From Kamptonema formosum PCC 6407 (GTDB lineage Bacteria; Cyanobacteriota; Cyanobacteriia; Cyanobacteriales; Microcoleaceae): a stretch of DNA of 64,000 bases. The stretch lies in assembly GCF_000332155.1 (NCBI RefSeq), contig NZ_KB235898.1, positions 470,409 to 534,408 on the forward strand, in the 5' to 3' direction. The notes under the pieces were generated by a model. That model saw nothing but the letters and a program-made list of their open reading frames with translations, had not been told where the DNA came from and did not search any database. Positions 1 through 9,314 of the stretch are shown here, in pieces (the first letter of the stretch is position 1; every line of letters begins with the position of its first letter). The translations under genes were made by a program, and so were the position numbers.

Positions 1-1192
1 AAGTATCACTACCAGATTGAGTAAATGTCAGTCTTGATAAATTGCCCGTTACACCAATGCGATCGCCTTCTCCCGGATTGAAATCCAAAATTCTATCTGT
101 TGTTGTATCCAGAGTTAAACCCTCACCTAATATCAGGACAAAGGTATCAGCACCACCTCCACCAGTGAGAGTATCGTTGCCTAAATCGCCGATGAGAATA
201 TCATTACCATCACCACCTGTTAAAACATCATTGCCTCTTCCTCCTCGGAGAAAATCATCTCCGGCACCGCCATCTAAACTATCATTGGCTTGATTACCAC
301 TGAGAATATCATTGCCAACACCCCCAGAGAGCGAATCATCATCTTTTCCTCCTCGGAGATAATCATCGCCACCTTCACCGCTGAGAGTATCGTTGCCTTG
401 ATTCCCGTTAATAACATCGCTAACACTTGACCCAGTTACTCTATCATTACCCGCACCAGCTTGAATACCGCTAGTATTTTGTTGAGAGTCTTGCACTGTG
501 AGTTGAACAGTATCAGTTCCCTCAGATAATGTTGAGAATCTCAAAGGCAAATTTGCGAGATTGACTTTATTGATGAAATTATTCAACAAAGTATTATCTC
601 TAATCACAGTTGAAACTCGACTGGGGATAATTCCTTGAACTACTTTAGCAGTAGAAATGCGATCGCCCTGCTGAATTTGATCGACTATATCTAACCCTTG
701 CCTCACAGTTCCAAATACTGCATAATCGCCGTTCAAAGATGGCAAGTCTGCTAAAGCAAAATAAAACTGCGAAGAAGCAGAATCGAGAGCTGTAGCACGT
801 GCCATTGCTATGACACCGCGAGTATGTGATAATTGTGGCTGTTGTGTAATTGTCTGATTGTAAACAGGTTGTGCGGCCCCTTGCGGCTTAATTTCTAAGG
901 GAATTGTACGCACTTCGTTAGTATCTGGGTCAACAAAACCACCGGTTCCTAATTGACTTGCAGGAATGCTGGTATTTCGACTTTGGGGATCGCCCCCTTG
1001 AACCACAAAAGGATCGGGTTCGCGGATCACTCGGTGAAACATTACCCCTTCGTAAATACCGCGCTCAACTAGGTCAACAAAGTTACCTGCTGTAATGGGT
1101 GCGTCTGTCCCGTTGACTTCGATGGCAATCGGTTGGTTCTTGACCATCATTACTACGATCGCATTGCCTGATAATGGCTGTACTTCTGCCAT
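1..1192 (-). CDS. Cyclophilin-type peptidyl-prolyl isomerase fused to RTX calcium-binding repeats (3' part cut by window)
   Basis: The reading frame starts at the ATG at 1192 and runs off the window at base 1, giving about 397 codons without a stop. Residues about 10-190 form a cyclophilin domain, shown by FHRVI, VVQGGDP and a YFALAD/FGTV core, which isomerises Xaa-Pro bonds. From about residue 240 onward there are nonapeptide repeats of the GGxGxDxLxGGxGND type ([27 protein letters not shown]), the Ca2+-binding beta-roll of RTX proteins. No N-terminal signal peptide is visible, so export would be by a type I-like C-terminal signal lying outside the window. The domain assignment is secure; the combination is known in cyanobacteria and some other bacteria. 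An extracellular folding or matrix role is inference. Confidence 0.85.
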   Translation of the reverse strand, partial: MAEVQPLSGNAIVVMMVKNQPIAIEVNGTDAPITAGNFVDLVERGIYEGVMFHRVIREPDPFVVQGGDPQSRNTSIPASQLGTGGFVDPDTNEVRTIPLEIKPQGAAQPVYNQTITQQPQLSHTRGVIAMARATALDSASSQFYFALADLPSLNGDYAVFGTVRQGLDIVDQIQQGDRISTAKVVQGIIPSRVSTVIRDNTLLNNFINKVNLANLPLRFSTLSEGTDTVQLTVQDSQQNTSGIQAGAGNDRVTGSSVSDVINGNQGNDTLSGEGGDDYLRGGKDDDSLSGGVGNDILSGNQANDSLDGGAGDDFLRGGRGNDVLTGGDGNDILIGDLGNDTLTGGGGADTFVLILGEGLTLDTTTDRILDFNPGEGDRIGVTGNLSRLTFTQSGSDT

Positions 1193-1337
1193 TTGTTAAT
1201 TTCTCCTTTGATTGATAAGTGTTTTAGGGGTTAAAAGCAATGCTTTTGTTTCCTCTTTGGTTTATTTAAACATTGCCTTTACTTATTTAATCAGATAACT
1301 GTAAACTTATTTTAAGTAGAGTTGTCCTTCGCAATTT

Positions 1338-1886
1338 ATGACCTCCAGACGCAATTTTCTGAGCATTTTTTTTGCCATTTGTCTAGTCTTCCTTAGCTTA
1401 AATTTTGTTCCCCCTGCCCTTGCTCTCGGCGGCAAGCTGCCCGCAGTGAATCAACCTGCACCTGAGTTCACTTTGCCTACCAACAGCGGCAAGGGAAAAA
1501 TATCTCTCTCTGATTATCGGGGGAAATGGCTAGTTGTCTATTTTTATCCTCAAGATTTTACCTCTGGCTGTACTTTGGAAGCTCGTAGATTTCAGCAAGA
1601 TTTACCGAAGTATCGGGGTAAGAATACTGAAATTTTGGGTATTAGTGTTGATGATATCGAATCTCATGCTGAATTTTGCGACTCCGAAGGTTTGAAGTTT
1701 CCGCTGTTAGCTGATACTGATGGTAAAGTTAGTAAAGCTTACGGTTCTTGGATGAGTTTTATATCGGCACGGCACAGCTTTATTATCGATCCCGATGGTA
1801 TTTTGCGGGAGACTTTTGTTAAGGTCAATCCGGCAATCCACTCTCAAGAAGTTTTAGCTCGTTTGGATGAATTGCAATCTACTTAA
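1338..1886 (+). CDS. Exported peroxiredoxin, BCP/PrxQ-like
   Basis: A 182-residue protein with a hydrophobic N-terminal signal (residues about 5-30, ending PPALALGG), so probably lumenal or periplasmic. The AhpC/TSA fold follows: VNQPAPEFTLPT, VVYFYPQDFTSGCT and SFIIDPDG. The peroxidatic Cys is C78. In PrxQ the resolving Cys usually lies five residues later, but here position 83 is Arg; the only other downstream Cys is C114 (AEFCDSEG), which could serve as an alternative resolver. It reduces hydroperoxides using thioredoxin-type donors. It is transcribed away from the cyclophilin gene. Family assignment is secure; the catalytic type (1-Cys or atypical 2-Cys) is open. Confidence 0.88.
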   Translation: MTSRRNFLSIFFAICLVFLSLNFVPPALALGGKLPAVNQPAPEFTLPTNSGKGKISLSDYRGKWLVVYFYPQDFTSGCTLEARRFQQDLPKYRGKNTEILGISVDDIESHAEFCDSEGLKFPLLADTDGKVSKAYGSWMSFISARHSFIIDPDGILRETFVKVNPAIHSQEVLARLDELQST

Positions 1887-1888
1887 TT

Positions 1889-1945
1889 TGTTAACTGTTA
1901 ACTGTTAACTGTTAGTTGTTAACTGTTAACTGTTAACTGTTAGCA
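1889..1945. repeat. Short tandem repeat array (GTTAACT type)
   Basis: Nine or so heptamer-like units of the TTAACTG/TTAGTTG type follow the peroxiredoxin stop. The same unit recurs at about 4652-4680, 24679-24735, 38637-38668, 46541-46582, 47213-47245 and 63098-63125. These are the short tandemly repeated repetitive sequences typical of filamentous cyanobacteria. They sit between genes and are self-complementary, so they can form hairpins. Confidence 0.85.
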
Positions 1946-2053
1946 AATAGTTGAGCTTCACTTCGTTTTACCCAACCTACGGTTATTACTGTTGCCAAAT
2001 TTTTGAGAATTGGCATGGTAACTAAATCTAGCTTAAATACCCCTTTATTTCTT

Positions 2054-2100
2054 AGTCCGCGCAGGCGGACTTCGTTTGTGTAGTAGCGATTTCAATCGCC
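2054..2100. repeat. Dispersed double-hairpin repeat, copy 1
   Basis: Two adjacent short palindromes (AGTCCGCGCAGGCGGACT, then GCGATTTCAATCGC) are joined by a GTTTGTGTAG spacer. Further copies lie near 54141, 54206 and 57053. It lies between the peroxiredoxin gene and the 3' end of tyrA, followed by a TAACTAA-type tandem array at 2111-2163. Confidence 0.8.
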
Positions 2101-2164
2101 GAATCATCTCTTAACAACTAATAACTAATAACTAATAACTAACAACTAACAACTAACAACTAAC

Positions 2165-3004
2165 TTAAAATTCAAAATTTCCTCTTGCTTGTTGAGTTTG
2201 CTCAAGATTTTGTTGTAAAGCTTGCCAATCTTCCTGTTTAATGCTGTTAATTAATTCGTCGAGGTGTTCGCGGTAGGAGTTGAGCGATCGCAATAACTCC
2301 TTTTGGTTATACTTAGCCATCATCACTCCTAACTCAGGATTACCACCTCCCACCCGACTTGTATCGCGGAAACCCGAACTCGCCAACTGTTGTGCTAACC
2401 TGACAATATCAGGGTCAAATTCACTGGTACAAGCAGTAATTAGACTCGCACTGACCATTACAGGCAGGTGAGAAATCCAAGCAACTGCTCGGTCGTGGTC
2501 TTCTGGACGACACCGGTAAATTCGAGCTCGGAGCGATCGCGCAATCTCTTCTACCTTCTCCACTGCTAGCTTAGGCGTAGTCTGGGTAGGAGTAATTACA
2601 TAAGGTCTGTCTACAAACAAATCTCGCACAGCAGCATCAATGCCACTTTCCGCCGTTCCCGCCATCGGATGTCCCCCGACAAAATTAGGCCAGAGTTCTG
2701 AGAGAGCCTGCACCACAGGCGCTTTTACTGAACCCACATCCGTTACAATGGCAGCAGAGGAAAGGTGGGGAACTAACTGTTCTACTGTGGATGCGATCGC
2801 ACCTATTGGCGTACAAATAAAAATCACATCAGCGGTAGCCATTAAAGACAGACTCATGCTGGCATCATCTACAATTCCTTTAGCGATCGCTTTCTGACAG
2901 GTTTGTTCTCGCATCGATACCCCTAAAACTTGAAACCCAAGCGATCGCAAATCCCATGCCATCGACCCCCCAATCAAACCCAGTCCTACAATTCCAATAT
3001 TCAT
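2165..3004 (-). CDS. tyrA: Prephenate/arogenate dehydrogenase
   Basis: A 279-residue enzyme of tyrosine biosynthesis. It oxidatively decarboxylates prephenate or arogenate using NAD(P)+. The N-terminal Rossmann motif GIVGLGLIGGS (residues 4-14) and the conserved VTDVGSVK and GGHPMAGTAESG segments are present; the C-terminal helical dimerisation part contains AVAWISHLPVMVS and FRDTSRVGGG. Cyanobacterial members are known mostly as NADP-dependent arogenate dehydrogenases, so arogenate is the likelier substrate (knowledge of the family, not visible here). No ACT or chorismate mutase domain is fused. It is divergently placed relative to the first pentapeptide-repeat gene. Confidence 0.92.
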   Translation of the reverse strand: MNIGIVGLGLIGGSMAWDLRSLGFQVLGVSMREQTCQKAIAKGIVDDASMSLSLMATADVIFICTPIGAIASTVEQLVPHLSSAAIVTDVGSVKAPVVQALSELWPNFVGGHPMAGTAESGIDAAVRDLFVDRPYVITPTQTTPKLAVEKVEEIARSLRARIYRCRPEDHDRAVAWISHLPVMVSASLITACTSEFDPDIVRLAQQLASSGFRDTSRVGGGNPELGVMMAKYNQKELLRSLNSYREHLDELINSIKQEDWQALQQNLEQTQQARGNFEF

Positions 3005-3086
3005 GGGATATATTTTTAGTGAATATTTCTCCCAGTGCTCTCCCCTCCAGCAGTAGCTATAACGGGAGTCAACCGGGAGGTTTTAA

Positions 3087-4649
3087 ATGAGAGTTGAAGA
3101 ACTCCTAAAAAGATACGCCGCCGGAGAAAGAGACTTTTCTGAAGCCAATCTCAATGAGGCTAACCTCAGCGGAGTCAACCTCAGCGGCATCAACCTTAGC
3201 GGTGCAAATCTGAGTGTAGCCAACCTCAGCGGCGCAAATCTTTGCGGAGCAAACCTCACAGGAGCCAAACTGAATATTGCTCGACTCAGCGGGGCCCACC
3301 TCGGCGAAGCCAACTTAACCGACGCTGACCTCAACGTAGCCTACCTAGTTCGCGTTGACCTCAAAGGAGCCATACTGATCAGAGCCAAACTGATCAGAGC
3401 CGAACTGATTAGAGCCGAACTCAGCGGTGCAAACCTTAGCGGCGCAAACCTTAGCGGTGCAACTCTTACAGAAGCAACCCTCAGAAAAGCCGATCTTACC
3501 CAAGCCAACCTCCGAGGCGCACACCTCAGCGGAGCATCTTTAACAGAAGCTCTGCTCGTAGAAGCCAACTTCCAAGGAGCCGATCTCAGCCGCGCTGACC
3601 TCAGCCATGCTGACCTCCGAGGTTCAGAACTCAGACAAGCCAACCTCACCCAAGCCATCCTCAGTGGAGCCGACCTCAGCGGCGTAAATCTCCGCTGGGC
3701 AATCCTTAGCGGTTGCAATCTCCGATGGGCCGACCTCAGCGAAGCCAAATTGAGCGGAGCCGACCTCAGCAGAGCGGACTTATGCAATGCCAACTTACTT
3801 AACACCAGCCTCGTTCACGCCGACCTATCAAACGCCTATTTAATTAAAGCAGATTGGGTAGGAGCAGACTTGACAGGAGCCACTTTAACAGGAGCAAAAC
3901 TGCACGCCGTATCGCGACTAGGTATCAAAACAGAAGGCATGACCTGCAAGTGGGTTGACCTCAGTCCCAATGGGGATCACAGCCAAATTTACTGGTTAAC
4001 AGCCGGAGGAGTAGAGCAATTTTTTCACGAAACCTTACCCACAGTTAGGATTATAATTGACGCGCCTTTAGACCAAGCCGCTCATTTTGCCCTCGCTGCA
4101 ACTTACTATCAAATTACTAAGCAATATCCCGGTCTAGCTCAACCGCCGAGTATAGAAGTCAGTTCTAGGCGTACAGTTATCGCCTTTAAAATGGACAGCG
4201 ACGACCAATTATTTGGTACAGCTTACGTGGCGATTATTCCCTTTAATGATGCTGCTATTACCCAGAAAAATCTAATTGCCTTGATGAAAATGATTCAAGC
4301 TCACGATGCTGGAAATCTTTCTGTTAAAGAATCTAAGCACGTCCAGCAATTAAGTAAAGCGTTGAATCAAGCTATCAGCAAAGTTGACCAAATTAAAATA
4401 TCAACTTCTTTTCCTAAGATTGGAGATAGTATTAATTTTTTCCAAATTCCTACACAGATGGTATTAATTAATTCCCGCGATCAGAGGCTTAGTGTTTATC
4501 ATCATCCCGCCTTTGGAAAGCGATTAATTAAAAAACACAATCCGTCTAATTCTGCGGGAAGTAAGTTAGCTGAAGTCCCTAAAATGGCTATAACTCCTAT
4601 TAGCGATATGGTTGATTTTATTAAAGGATTTCATAATGCGGATGTGTGA
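3087..4649 (+). CDS. Pentapeptide-repeat protein with conserved C-terminal domain, paralogue 1
   Basis: A 520-residue protein. The short N-terminal helix EELLKRYAAGERDF is followed (residues about 17-275) by roughly fifty A(N/D)LxG pentapeptides, which fold as a right-handed quadrilateral beta-helix. Residues about 285-520 form a non-repeat domain containing CKWVDLSPNGD, TVRIIIDAPL, PPSIEV and AIIPFNDA, which is shared with the paralogues at 5959 and 7694. A good Shine-Dalgarno (GGGAGG at 3075-3080) precedes the ATG. No signal peptide or membrane segment is seen. The biochemical role is unknown; only the fold can be asserted. Confidence 0.9.
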   Translation: MRVEELLKRYAAGERDFSEANLNEANLSGVNLSGINLSGANLSVANLSGANLCGANLTGAKLNIARLSGAHLGEANLTDADLNVAYLVRVDLKGAILIRAKLIRAELIRAELSGANLSGANLSGATLTEATLRKADLTQANLRGAHLSGASLTEALLVEANFQGADLSRADLSHADLRGSELRQANLTQAILSGADLSGVNLRWAILSGCNLRWADLSEAKLSGADLSRADLCNANLLNTSLVHADLSNAYLIKADWVGADLTGATLTGAKLHAVSRLGIKTEGMTCKWVDLSPNGDHSQIYWLTAGGVEQFFHETLPTVRIIIDAPLDQAAHFALAATYYQITKQYPGLAQPPSIEVSSRRTVIAFKMDSDDQLFGTAYVAIIPFNDAAITQKNLIALMKMIQAHDAGNLSVKESKHVQQLSKALNQAISKVDQIKISTSFPKIGDSINFFQIPTQMVLINSRDQRLSVYHHPAFGKRLIKKHNPSNSAGSKLAEVPKMAITPISDMVDFIKGFHNADV

Positions 4650-4734
4650 ATTGTTAACTGTTAACTGTTAACTGTTAACTGGCTTAGAAGGTACTGCGCT
4701 TGGCCTACCATGCTCTTTACTTTTGATGAAAGTG

Positions 4735-4812
4735 AAATAAGTAAATCCACCTAATTAAACATAAGCTAAGGATAGCTAAAAAGCTGACTGTATAAACCTT
4801 CTTCCTTCTCTC
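4735..4812. repeat. Dispersed intergenic repeat, copy 1 (inverted partner near 43820)
   Basis: About 75 bp here reappear as the reverse complement at about 43823-43897 with a handful of differences; shared words include AAGTAAATCCACCTAA, GCTAAAAAGCTGACT and TTCTTCCTTCT. The element contains no reading frame. Confidence 0.75.
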
Positions 4813-4887
4813 CTAGATAACTAAATCCTTCTTCCTTCTACTTAGTTCTTCAACGTCCATATTTTTCGTCCTGAATCTATTGACACT

Positions 4888-5106
4888 TTAGCTATTATCT
4901 ATTTTCAGGGGAGGGATTTTATCTGCGGTTAAAGTGACAACCTTTCCATCTTCCCAAATGCTAATAGATTCCCCTAACTTCCGGTGTCTTTCTATAGCCT
5001 TAGCGATCGCAGTTTTAACCCCAGCATCAATTTTTTGATGGAGTTCTGTTAGGGGAATTTGCGGTTTATTATCCGACGGTGATTTGATTCCAGATTGAGG
5101 GTTCAT
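4888..5106 (-). CDS. Small protein overlapping a zeta-toxin-like gene
   Basis: A 72-residue protein starting at the ATG at 5106; an upstream TTG at 5142 would add 12 residues but is less likely. It overlaps the 3' end of the kinase-like gene by 38 bases in another frame, which indicates translational coupling. It is mostly helical and charged (AGVKTAIAKAIERHRKLGES) and ends with SIWEDGKVVTLTADKIPP. No DNA-binding motif is recognised. Its place next to a zeta-like protein suggests a partner or antitoxin role, but that is inference; classical epsilon antitoxins look different. Confidence 0.6.
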   Translation of the reverse strand: MNPQSGIKSPSDNKPQIPLTELHQKIDAGVKTAIAKAIERHRKLGESISIWEDGKVVTLTADKIPPLKIDNS

Positions 5107-5635
5107 AAATAATCGCTTCTTGATTGTTACCCGATGCGGCAACTAATTGAGGTTCACTTCCAGTATTATCATAGAGTATCCAAGTATCGCAAAGAGGTAA
5201 ATACAAATCTATTAAGTTTTTCCGTCCCCGTTCGTAGCGACGGCGGATAGTATCTTCAGGGATATTATGGCCGCCACTTTCTACCCGCCGCCTTACCCGT
5301 GCAATCGCTAATTCTGGACTTTGTAACCAAAAATAAATTAAATTGATTATATAACCTTTGGTTTTACATTCTCTTAAGAATCTGGCAAAGTTGCGAGCAG
5401 CTAGAGTAGTTTCAAAAGCAAAATCAGCCTCAGCTTTGACTAAGGTTTGTAGTCTTTCTAACATTAATCTTCCCGCTTGAATAGCCACAGATTCAGAGTT
5501 AAAGGGAGAAAGACCCGCCGCTATTTCGTCAGCATTGACATATTCAATAACTTCTAGGAAATAGGGTAGTATTTCCCTGGCAGCCGTAGTTTTCCCAGAA
5601 CCGTTTGCACCACCAATTATGTACAAATGAGGCAT
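5069..5635 (-). CDS. Zeta-toxin-like P-loop kinase
   Basis: A 188-residue P-loop protein. The Walker A motif GGANGSGKTT lies at residues 8-17; next come YVNADEIAAGLSPFN and FAFETTLA, the substrate-binding and switch segments seen in zeta/AAA_33 kinases, and then an arginine-rich lid (RVRRRVESGGH, RRRYERGRKN). Zeta toxins phosphorylate UDP-N-acetylglucosamine; many chromosomal homologues have unknown substrates. It is coupled to the small gene downstream and sits between two pentapeptide-repeat paralogues, which suggests later insertion of this pair. Family assignment is good; toxicity is not shown by sequence. Confidence 0.8.
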   Translation of the reverse strand: MPHLYIIGGANGSGKTTAAREILPYFLEVIEYVNADEIAAGLSPFNSESVAIQAGRLMLERLQTLVKAEADFAFETTLAARNFARFLRECKTKGYIINLIYFWLQSPELAIARVRRRVESGGHNIPEDTIRRRYERGRKNLIDLYLPLCDTWILYDNTGSEPQLVAASGNNQEAIIYEPSIWNQITVG

Positions 5636-5958
5636 TATTCAATGGAAATTATAGATTAATTTACTTTACAAACTAATTATAACTATATCGATATAATTTT
5701 AGCTTTTCAATATCTTTAAATTTTTAATTTTTAATTTTTAATTTTTAACTTTTAATTTTCTTCTGCTCCACATCGGTTAAAATAACGATCGGACAGAAAT
5801 GAGGGATCGGTTGTTCCACCGTTTTTGGAATTATTGCGATCGGGGTGTCAGTCTCAATCTATTTTTGTGCATTTATGCGATCGCTCATGCCTATTCTGGT
5901 CAAAAACTTGGCACGATCGAGCATTGTTCTACCTAATTAATCAGGAAAAGAGAAAGGT
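5636..5958. other. Intergenic region with AT-rich tandem repeat
   Basis: No gene is seen. Bases 5716-5758 are a tandem array of a TTTTTAA-type unit; the same word occurs just before the gene at 9315. Several GCGATC/CGATCG words follow. The upstream parts of the kinase-like gene and of the second pentapeptide gene must lie here, but no promoter can be named with confidence. Confidence 0.6.
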
Positions 5959-7521
5959 ATGGATGCTGAAGAGCTCCTAAAAAAATATGCCGCAGGAGAA
6001 AGAGACTTTACAGCCATCCTCTTGTGCGAGGCGAACCTCAGCAGAGTCAACCTCAGCGGCGCGAATTTCAGCGAAGCGATTTTGAGCCTCACCAACATGA
6101 GCGGAGCCAACCTCAGCGACGTTAACTTTAGGAAAGCCAAGCTCAACGTCGCCAGACTCAGCGGAGCCAACCTCAGCAGAGCCAATCTCAGCGGTGCTAT
6201 CCTCAATGTGGCCAACTTAATTCGAGCCGACCTTAACTCCGCCGACCTCAGCGAAGCGACACTGATTAGAGCAGAGCTCATTCGAGCCGACATGAGCAAC
6301 GCCTCCTTAAGCGGTGCGAACCTCAGTGAAGCAGACTTAAGAGAAGGCACCCTCAGACAAGCCAATCTAGAGCAAGCCGACCTCAGTGGCGCTCACCTCA
6401 GAGGCTCATCCCTAGTTTCTGCCAACTTAGAACGAGCTAACTTGCACAGAGCCGACCTGAACCGTGCCGACCTCCGAGGAGTCAATCTCAGCAACGCCGA
6501 ACTCAGACAAGCCAACCTCTCTCAAGCCAACCTTAGCGGCGCAGATTTGAGAGGCGCTAACCTCAGATGGGCCGACTTAAATGGAGCCGACTTAACTGGC
6601 GCTGACTTAGACGAAGCGAGATTGAGCGGAGCCAACTTATACGGAGCCAATTTGAGCAGTGCCAATCTCTTAAATGCGATTCTAGTTCACGCAGATTTAA
6701 CCCAAGCTAATTTAATTCGAGCAGATTGGGTAGGAGCAGACTTAACAGGGGCGGCTTTAACGGGAGCAAAACTTTATGGCGTATCCAGATTTGGCCTAAA
6801 AGCTGACGACATTACCTGCGATTGGGTTGACCTAAGTCCTAATGGCGATCGCAGCCAAGTCCAACGATTCACCCCCGAAGAATCCCACAAATTTTTTAAT
6901 GCCACACCGCCTACCGTTCAGATTATCATTGATAGACCCTTAGAACCCGATGCTAACTTTGCCCTAGCCGCTACTTACCGTCAAATCGCGCAGCAATACG
7001 CAGGTTTGAGCCATCCACCGAGTATAGAAGTAAACCCCCGCCGAACGATTTTATCGTTTAGTATAGAAAATGACGAACAATTATTTTCTACTGGTTACGT
7101 TGGCATACTTCCCTTTAACGATGCAGCCTCCACTCAGAAAAATATCATTACAATACTCAGGATGCTGCAACCCCAAAATAGCAACAACCTGGGAGTCAGA
7201 GTCTCAAATCGGGTAGCGCAATTGAGCGTATCCCTAACTCAAACCATTAGAAAAATGGGAGAACTCAAAATTCAGCCAATTCTCCAAGAAAATGAAGCAG
7301 TATCCAGCTTTTTTAAAGCTCCTACTCAGACGGTACTTACAAATTCTAGCGCTCAGAGTTTGACGATCTACCACCATCCAGATTTTGGCAGGCATTTAAT
7401 GGTTTTACCTGGTTTGAGCAAGAACTCTACTACCCCTTCAATTAAAGCTCAAAAGTTTACGATGCCTCCGATTAACATGGTAGTTGATTTTATCAAAAGT
7501 TTCCATCAGTTTAATGAGTAG
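5959..7521 (+). CDS. Pentapeptide-repeat protein with conserved C-terminal domain, paralogue 2
   Basis: A 520-residue protein, the same length and architecture as the gene at 3087: an N-terminal EELLKKYAAGERDF helix, A(N/D)LxG repeats to about residue 275, and the same C-terminal domain with CDWVDLSPNGD, TVQIIIDRPLE, HPPSIEV and GILPFNDA. The repeat part is rich in SGANL and RADL units. No secretion signal is present. Near-collinear length and conserved ends show that it arose by gene duplication. Function is unknown. Confidence 0.9.
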   Translation: MDAEELLKKYAAGERDFTAILLCEANLSRVNLSGANFSEAILSLTNMSGANLSDVNFRKAKLNVARLSGANLSRANLSGAILNVANLIRADLNSADLSEATLIRAELIRADMSNASLSGANLSEADLREGTLRQANLEQADLSGAHLRGSSLVSANLERANLHRADLNRADLRGVNLSNAELRQANLSQANLSGADLRGANLRWADLNGADLTGADLDEARLSGANLYGANLSSANLLNAILVHADLTQANLIRADWVGADLTGAALTGAKLYGVSRFGLKADDITCDWVDLSPNGDRSQVQRFTPEESHKFFNATPPTVQIIIDRPLEPDANFALAATYRQIAQQYAGLSHPPSIEVNPRRTILSFSIENDEQLFSTGYVGILPFNDAASTQKNIITILRMLQPQNSNNLGVRVSNRVAQLSVSLTQTIRKMGELKIQPILQENEAVSSFFKAPTQTVLTNSSAQSLTIYHHPDFGRHLMVLPGLSKNSTTPSIKAQKFTMPPINMVVDFIKSFHQFNE

Positions 7522-7693
7522 TTAGCTTTGAGATTGCCCTACTTAGCAATTGATAGCAAAAATTAGAATTAACAAGGGAAAGCGAATGCAAGCGAAACAA
7601 TGGTTTCAGCAATTCAACAACGTTATCAACGTCTTGCCAGTTGTAAAAAATTCCCATCTAAAATTAGTAAATACAGCGTAAAAGGTAGACATA

Positions 7694-9220
7694 ATGGAAG
7701 CTGAGGAACTCCTGAAAAGATACGAACTTGTCAAGAAATATACAGAAGGAGAAAGAAATTTTACCGGAATCAACCTCAATGAAGCTAATTTGAGCCGAAT
7801 CAACCTCAGCCAAGCAAATTTGAGTGAAGCCAGTTTATTTGTCACTAATCTTAGCGGCGCAAACTTGAACGAAGTTAATCTCAGTAACGCCAATCTTAAT
7901 GTTGCGAGACTCAGCAGTTCCCATCTCGTGCGAGCAATCTTACAAGGAGCTACCCTCAACGTCGCCAACTTAGTCCGAGCCGACTTAAGCGAAGCACAAT
8001 TAATGGGAGCAGCACTGATTAGAGGAGAGTTAATACGAGCCGAACTAAGTAAAGCTAACTTTAGCAAAGCTAACCTCACAGGAGCCGATTTAAGAGAGGC
8101 AAAACTCACAGAAGTTAACTTCAGCGAAGCAAACCTCAGCGGCGCAAATCTTAGAGGAGCATCAGGAACAGCAGCTAACTTTGAATTAGCAAACTTGCAT
8201 GGAGCTGACCTCTCTAAGGCTGATTTAAATGGGGCCGATTTTAGTGGTACAGACCTCAGACAAGCAAACTTATGTCAGGTAAATTTAAGCGGAGCAAATT
8301 TGAGCGGAGCTAATCTCCGCTGGGCCGATCTTAGTGGAGCAAATCTGCGCGGAGCCGATCTCAATGAAGCAAAATTAAGCGGGGCAAATCTCTACGGAGC
8401 TAATCTTAGCAATGCTAATTTAACTAATGCTAGTTTGGTTCACGCTGATTTAACTTTAGCGAATTTGAACGGCGCGGATTGGGTTGGTGCTGACTTGTCA
8501 GGATCGACTTTAAGCGGGGCGAAACTTTACGATGTCCCCCGGTTTGGTATTAAAGCAGAAGAAGTTACTTGCGAGTGGGTCGATCTTAGTTCTAACGGAG
8601 ATAACAGTCAGGTTTACCGTTTTGGATCGCCAGAAGAATCAAAAAAGTTTTTTACCCACAAGCCACCTACGGTTAAAATTATTGTCGATGCCGCTTTAGA
8701 ACACGAGGCTAATCGCGTTTTAGCAGGTCTTTATCAGGAAATAGCTGAGCATTATGCCGTGCTCTCCCGTCCTCCGAGTATTGAAGTTGGCTACCGCAAA
8801 ACTACTCTAACGTTTATAATAGATAGCGATGAGCATTTATTGCCAGTTGGTTGCATTGCAATTCTGCCGTTTTATGATGCTGTCTTAACTCAAAAGAATG
8901 TGATTTTCTTAGCAAGAAATCTGCAATTACAAAATATAGATAAAAAACGGATAGTACAGTTATGTACGGCAATGAATGAAGGGATTAATAAAGTAAGCGA
9001 GTTGAAAAAAATTATGCCAGCCCTGAATGGCGAATCAAAGATTAAATTTTTTCAATCTCCTACTCAGACTATTTTGAAAAATTCTAGCGAACAAACTTTG
9101 ACAGTGCAGTTCAACCAAAATTTTGGTAAAAGATTTCTCACGGCTCATGCTAATAAATACACTTTGCCCAGCGGTAATAAATTTAGTGATTTTATAGAGA
9201 GTTTTTATTATCTTAATTAA
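7694..9220 (+). CDS. Pentapeptide-repeat protein with conserved C-terminal domain, paralogue 3
   Basis: A 508-residue member of the same local family. The N-terminal segment has a short extra stretch (EELLKRYELVKKYTEGERNF), the repeats run to about residue 280, and the C-terminal domain is a little shorter, retaining CEWVDLSSNGD, TVKIIVDAALE, RPPSIEV and AILPFYDA. Codon use is more AT-rich than in the first paralogue, so it appears more diverged. It lies 172 bases after paralogue 2 in the same direction, so cotranscription is possible. Function is unknown. Confidence 0.9.
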   Translation: MEAEELLKRYELVKKYTEGERNFTGINLNEANLSRINLSQANLSEASLFVTNLSGANLNEVNLSNANLNVARLSSSHLVRAILQGATLNVANLVRADLSEAQLMGAALIRGELIRAELSKANFSKANLTGADLREAKLTEVNFSEANLSGANLRGASGTAANFELANLHGADLSKADLNGADFSGTDLRQANLCQVNLSGANLSGANLRWADLSGANLRGADLNEAKLSGANLYGANLSNANLTNASLVHADLTLANLNGADWVGADLSGSTLSGAKLYDVPRFGIKAEEVTCEWVDLSSNGDNSQVYRFGSPEESKKFFTHKPPTVKIIVDAALEHEANRVLAGLYQEIAEHYAVLSRPPSIEVGYRKTTLTFIIDSDEHLLPVGCIAILPFYDAVLTQKNVIFLARNLQLQNIDKKRIVQLCTAMNEGINKVSELKKIMPALNGESKIKFFQSPTQTILKNSSEQTLTVQFNQNFGKRFLTAHANKYTLPSGNKFSDFIESFYYLN

Positions 9221-9314
9221 TTAAGAAAGAACTTCGATCGCTGATGTAACGCCGCCCTCTGGACGGTAAGGATACCTTGGGACTAATGTTAGTAAATTTT
9301 TAATTTTTAATTTT

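Noticed and set aside
3083-8109. Several long open frames antisense to the pentapeptide genes
   Set aside because: They arise from the regular A(N/D)LxG codon pattern read backwards (RLAPLRSAP-type repeats); the plus-strand proteins are clearly the real genes.
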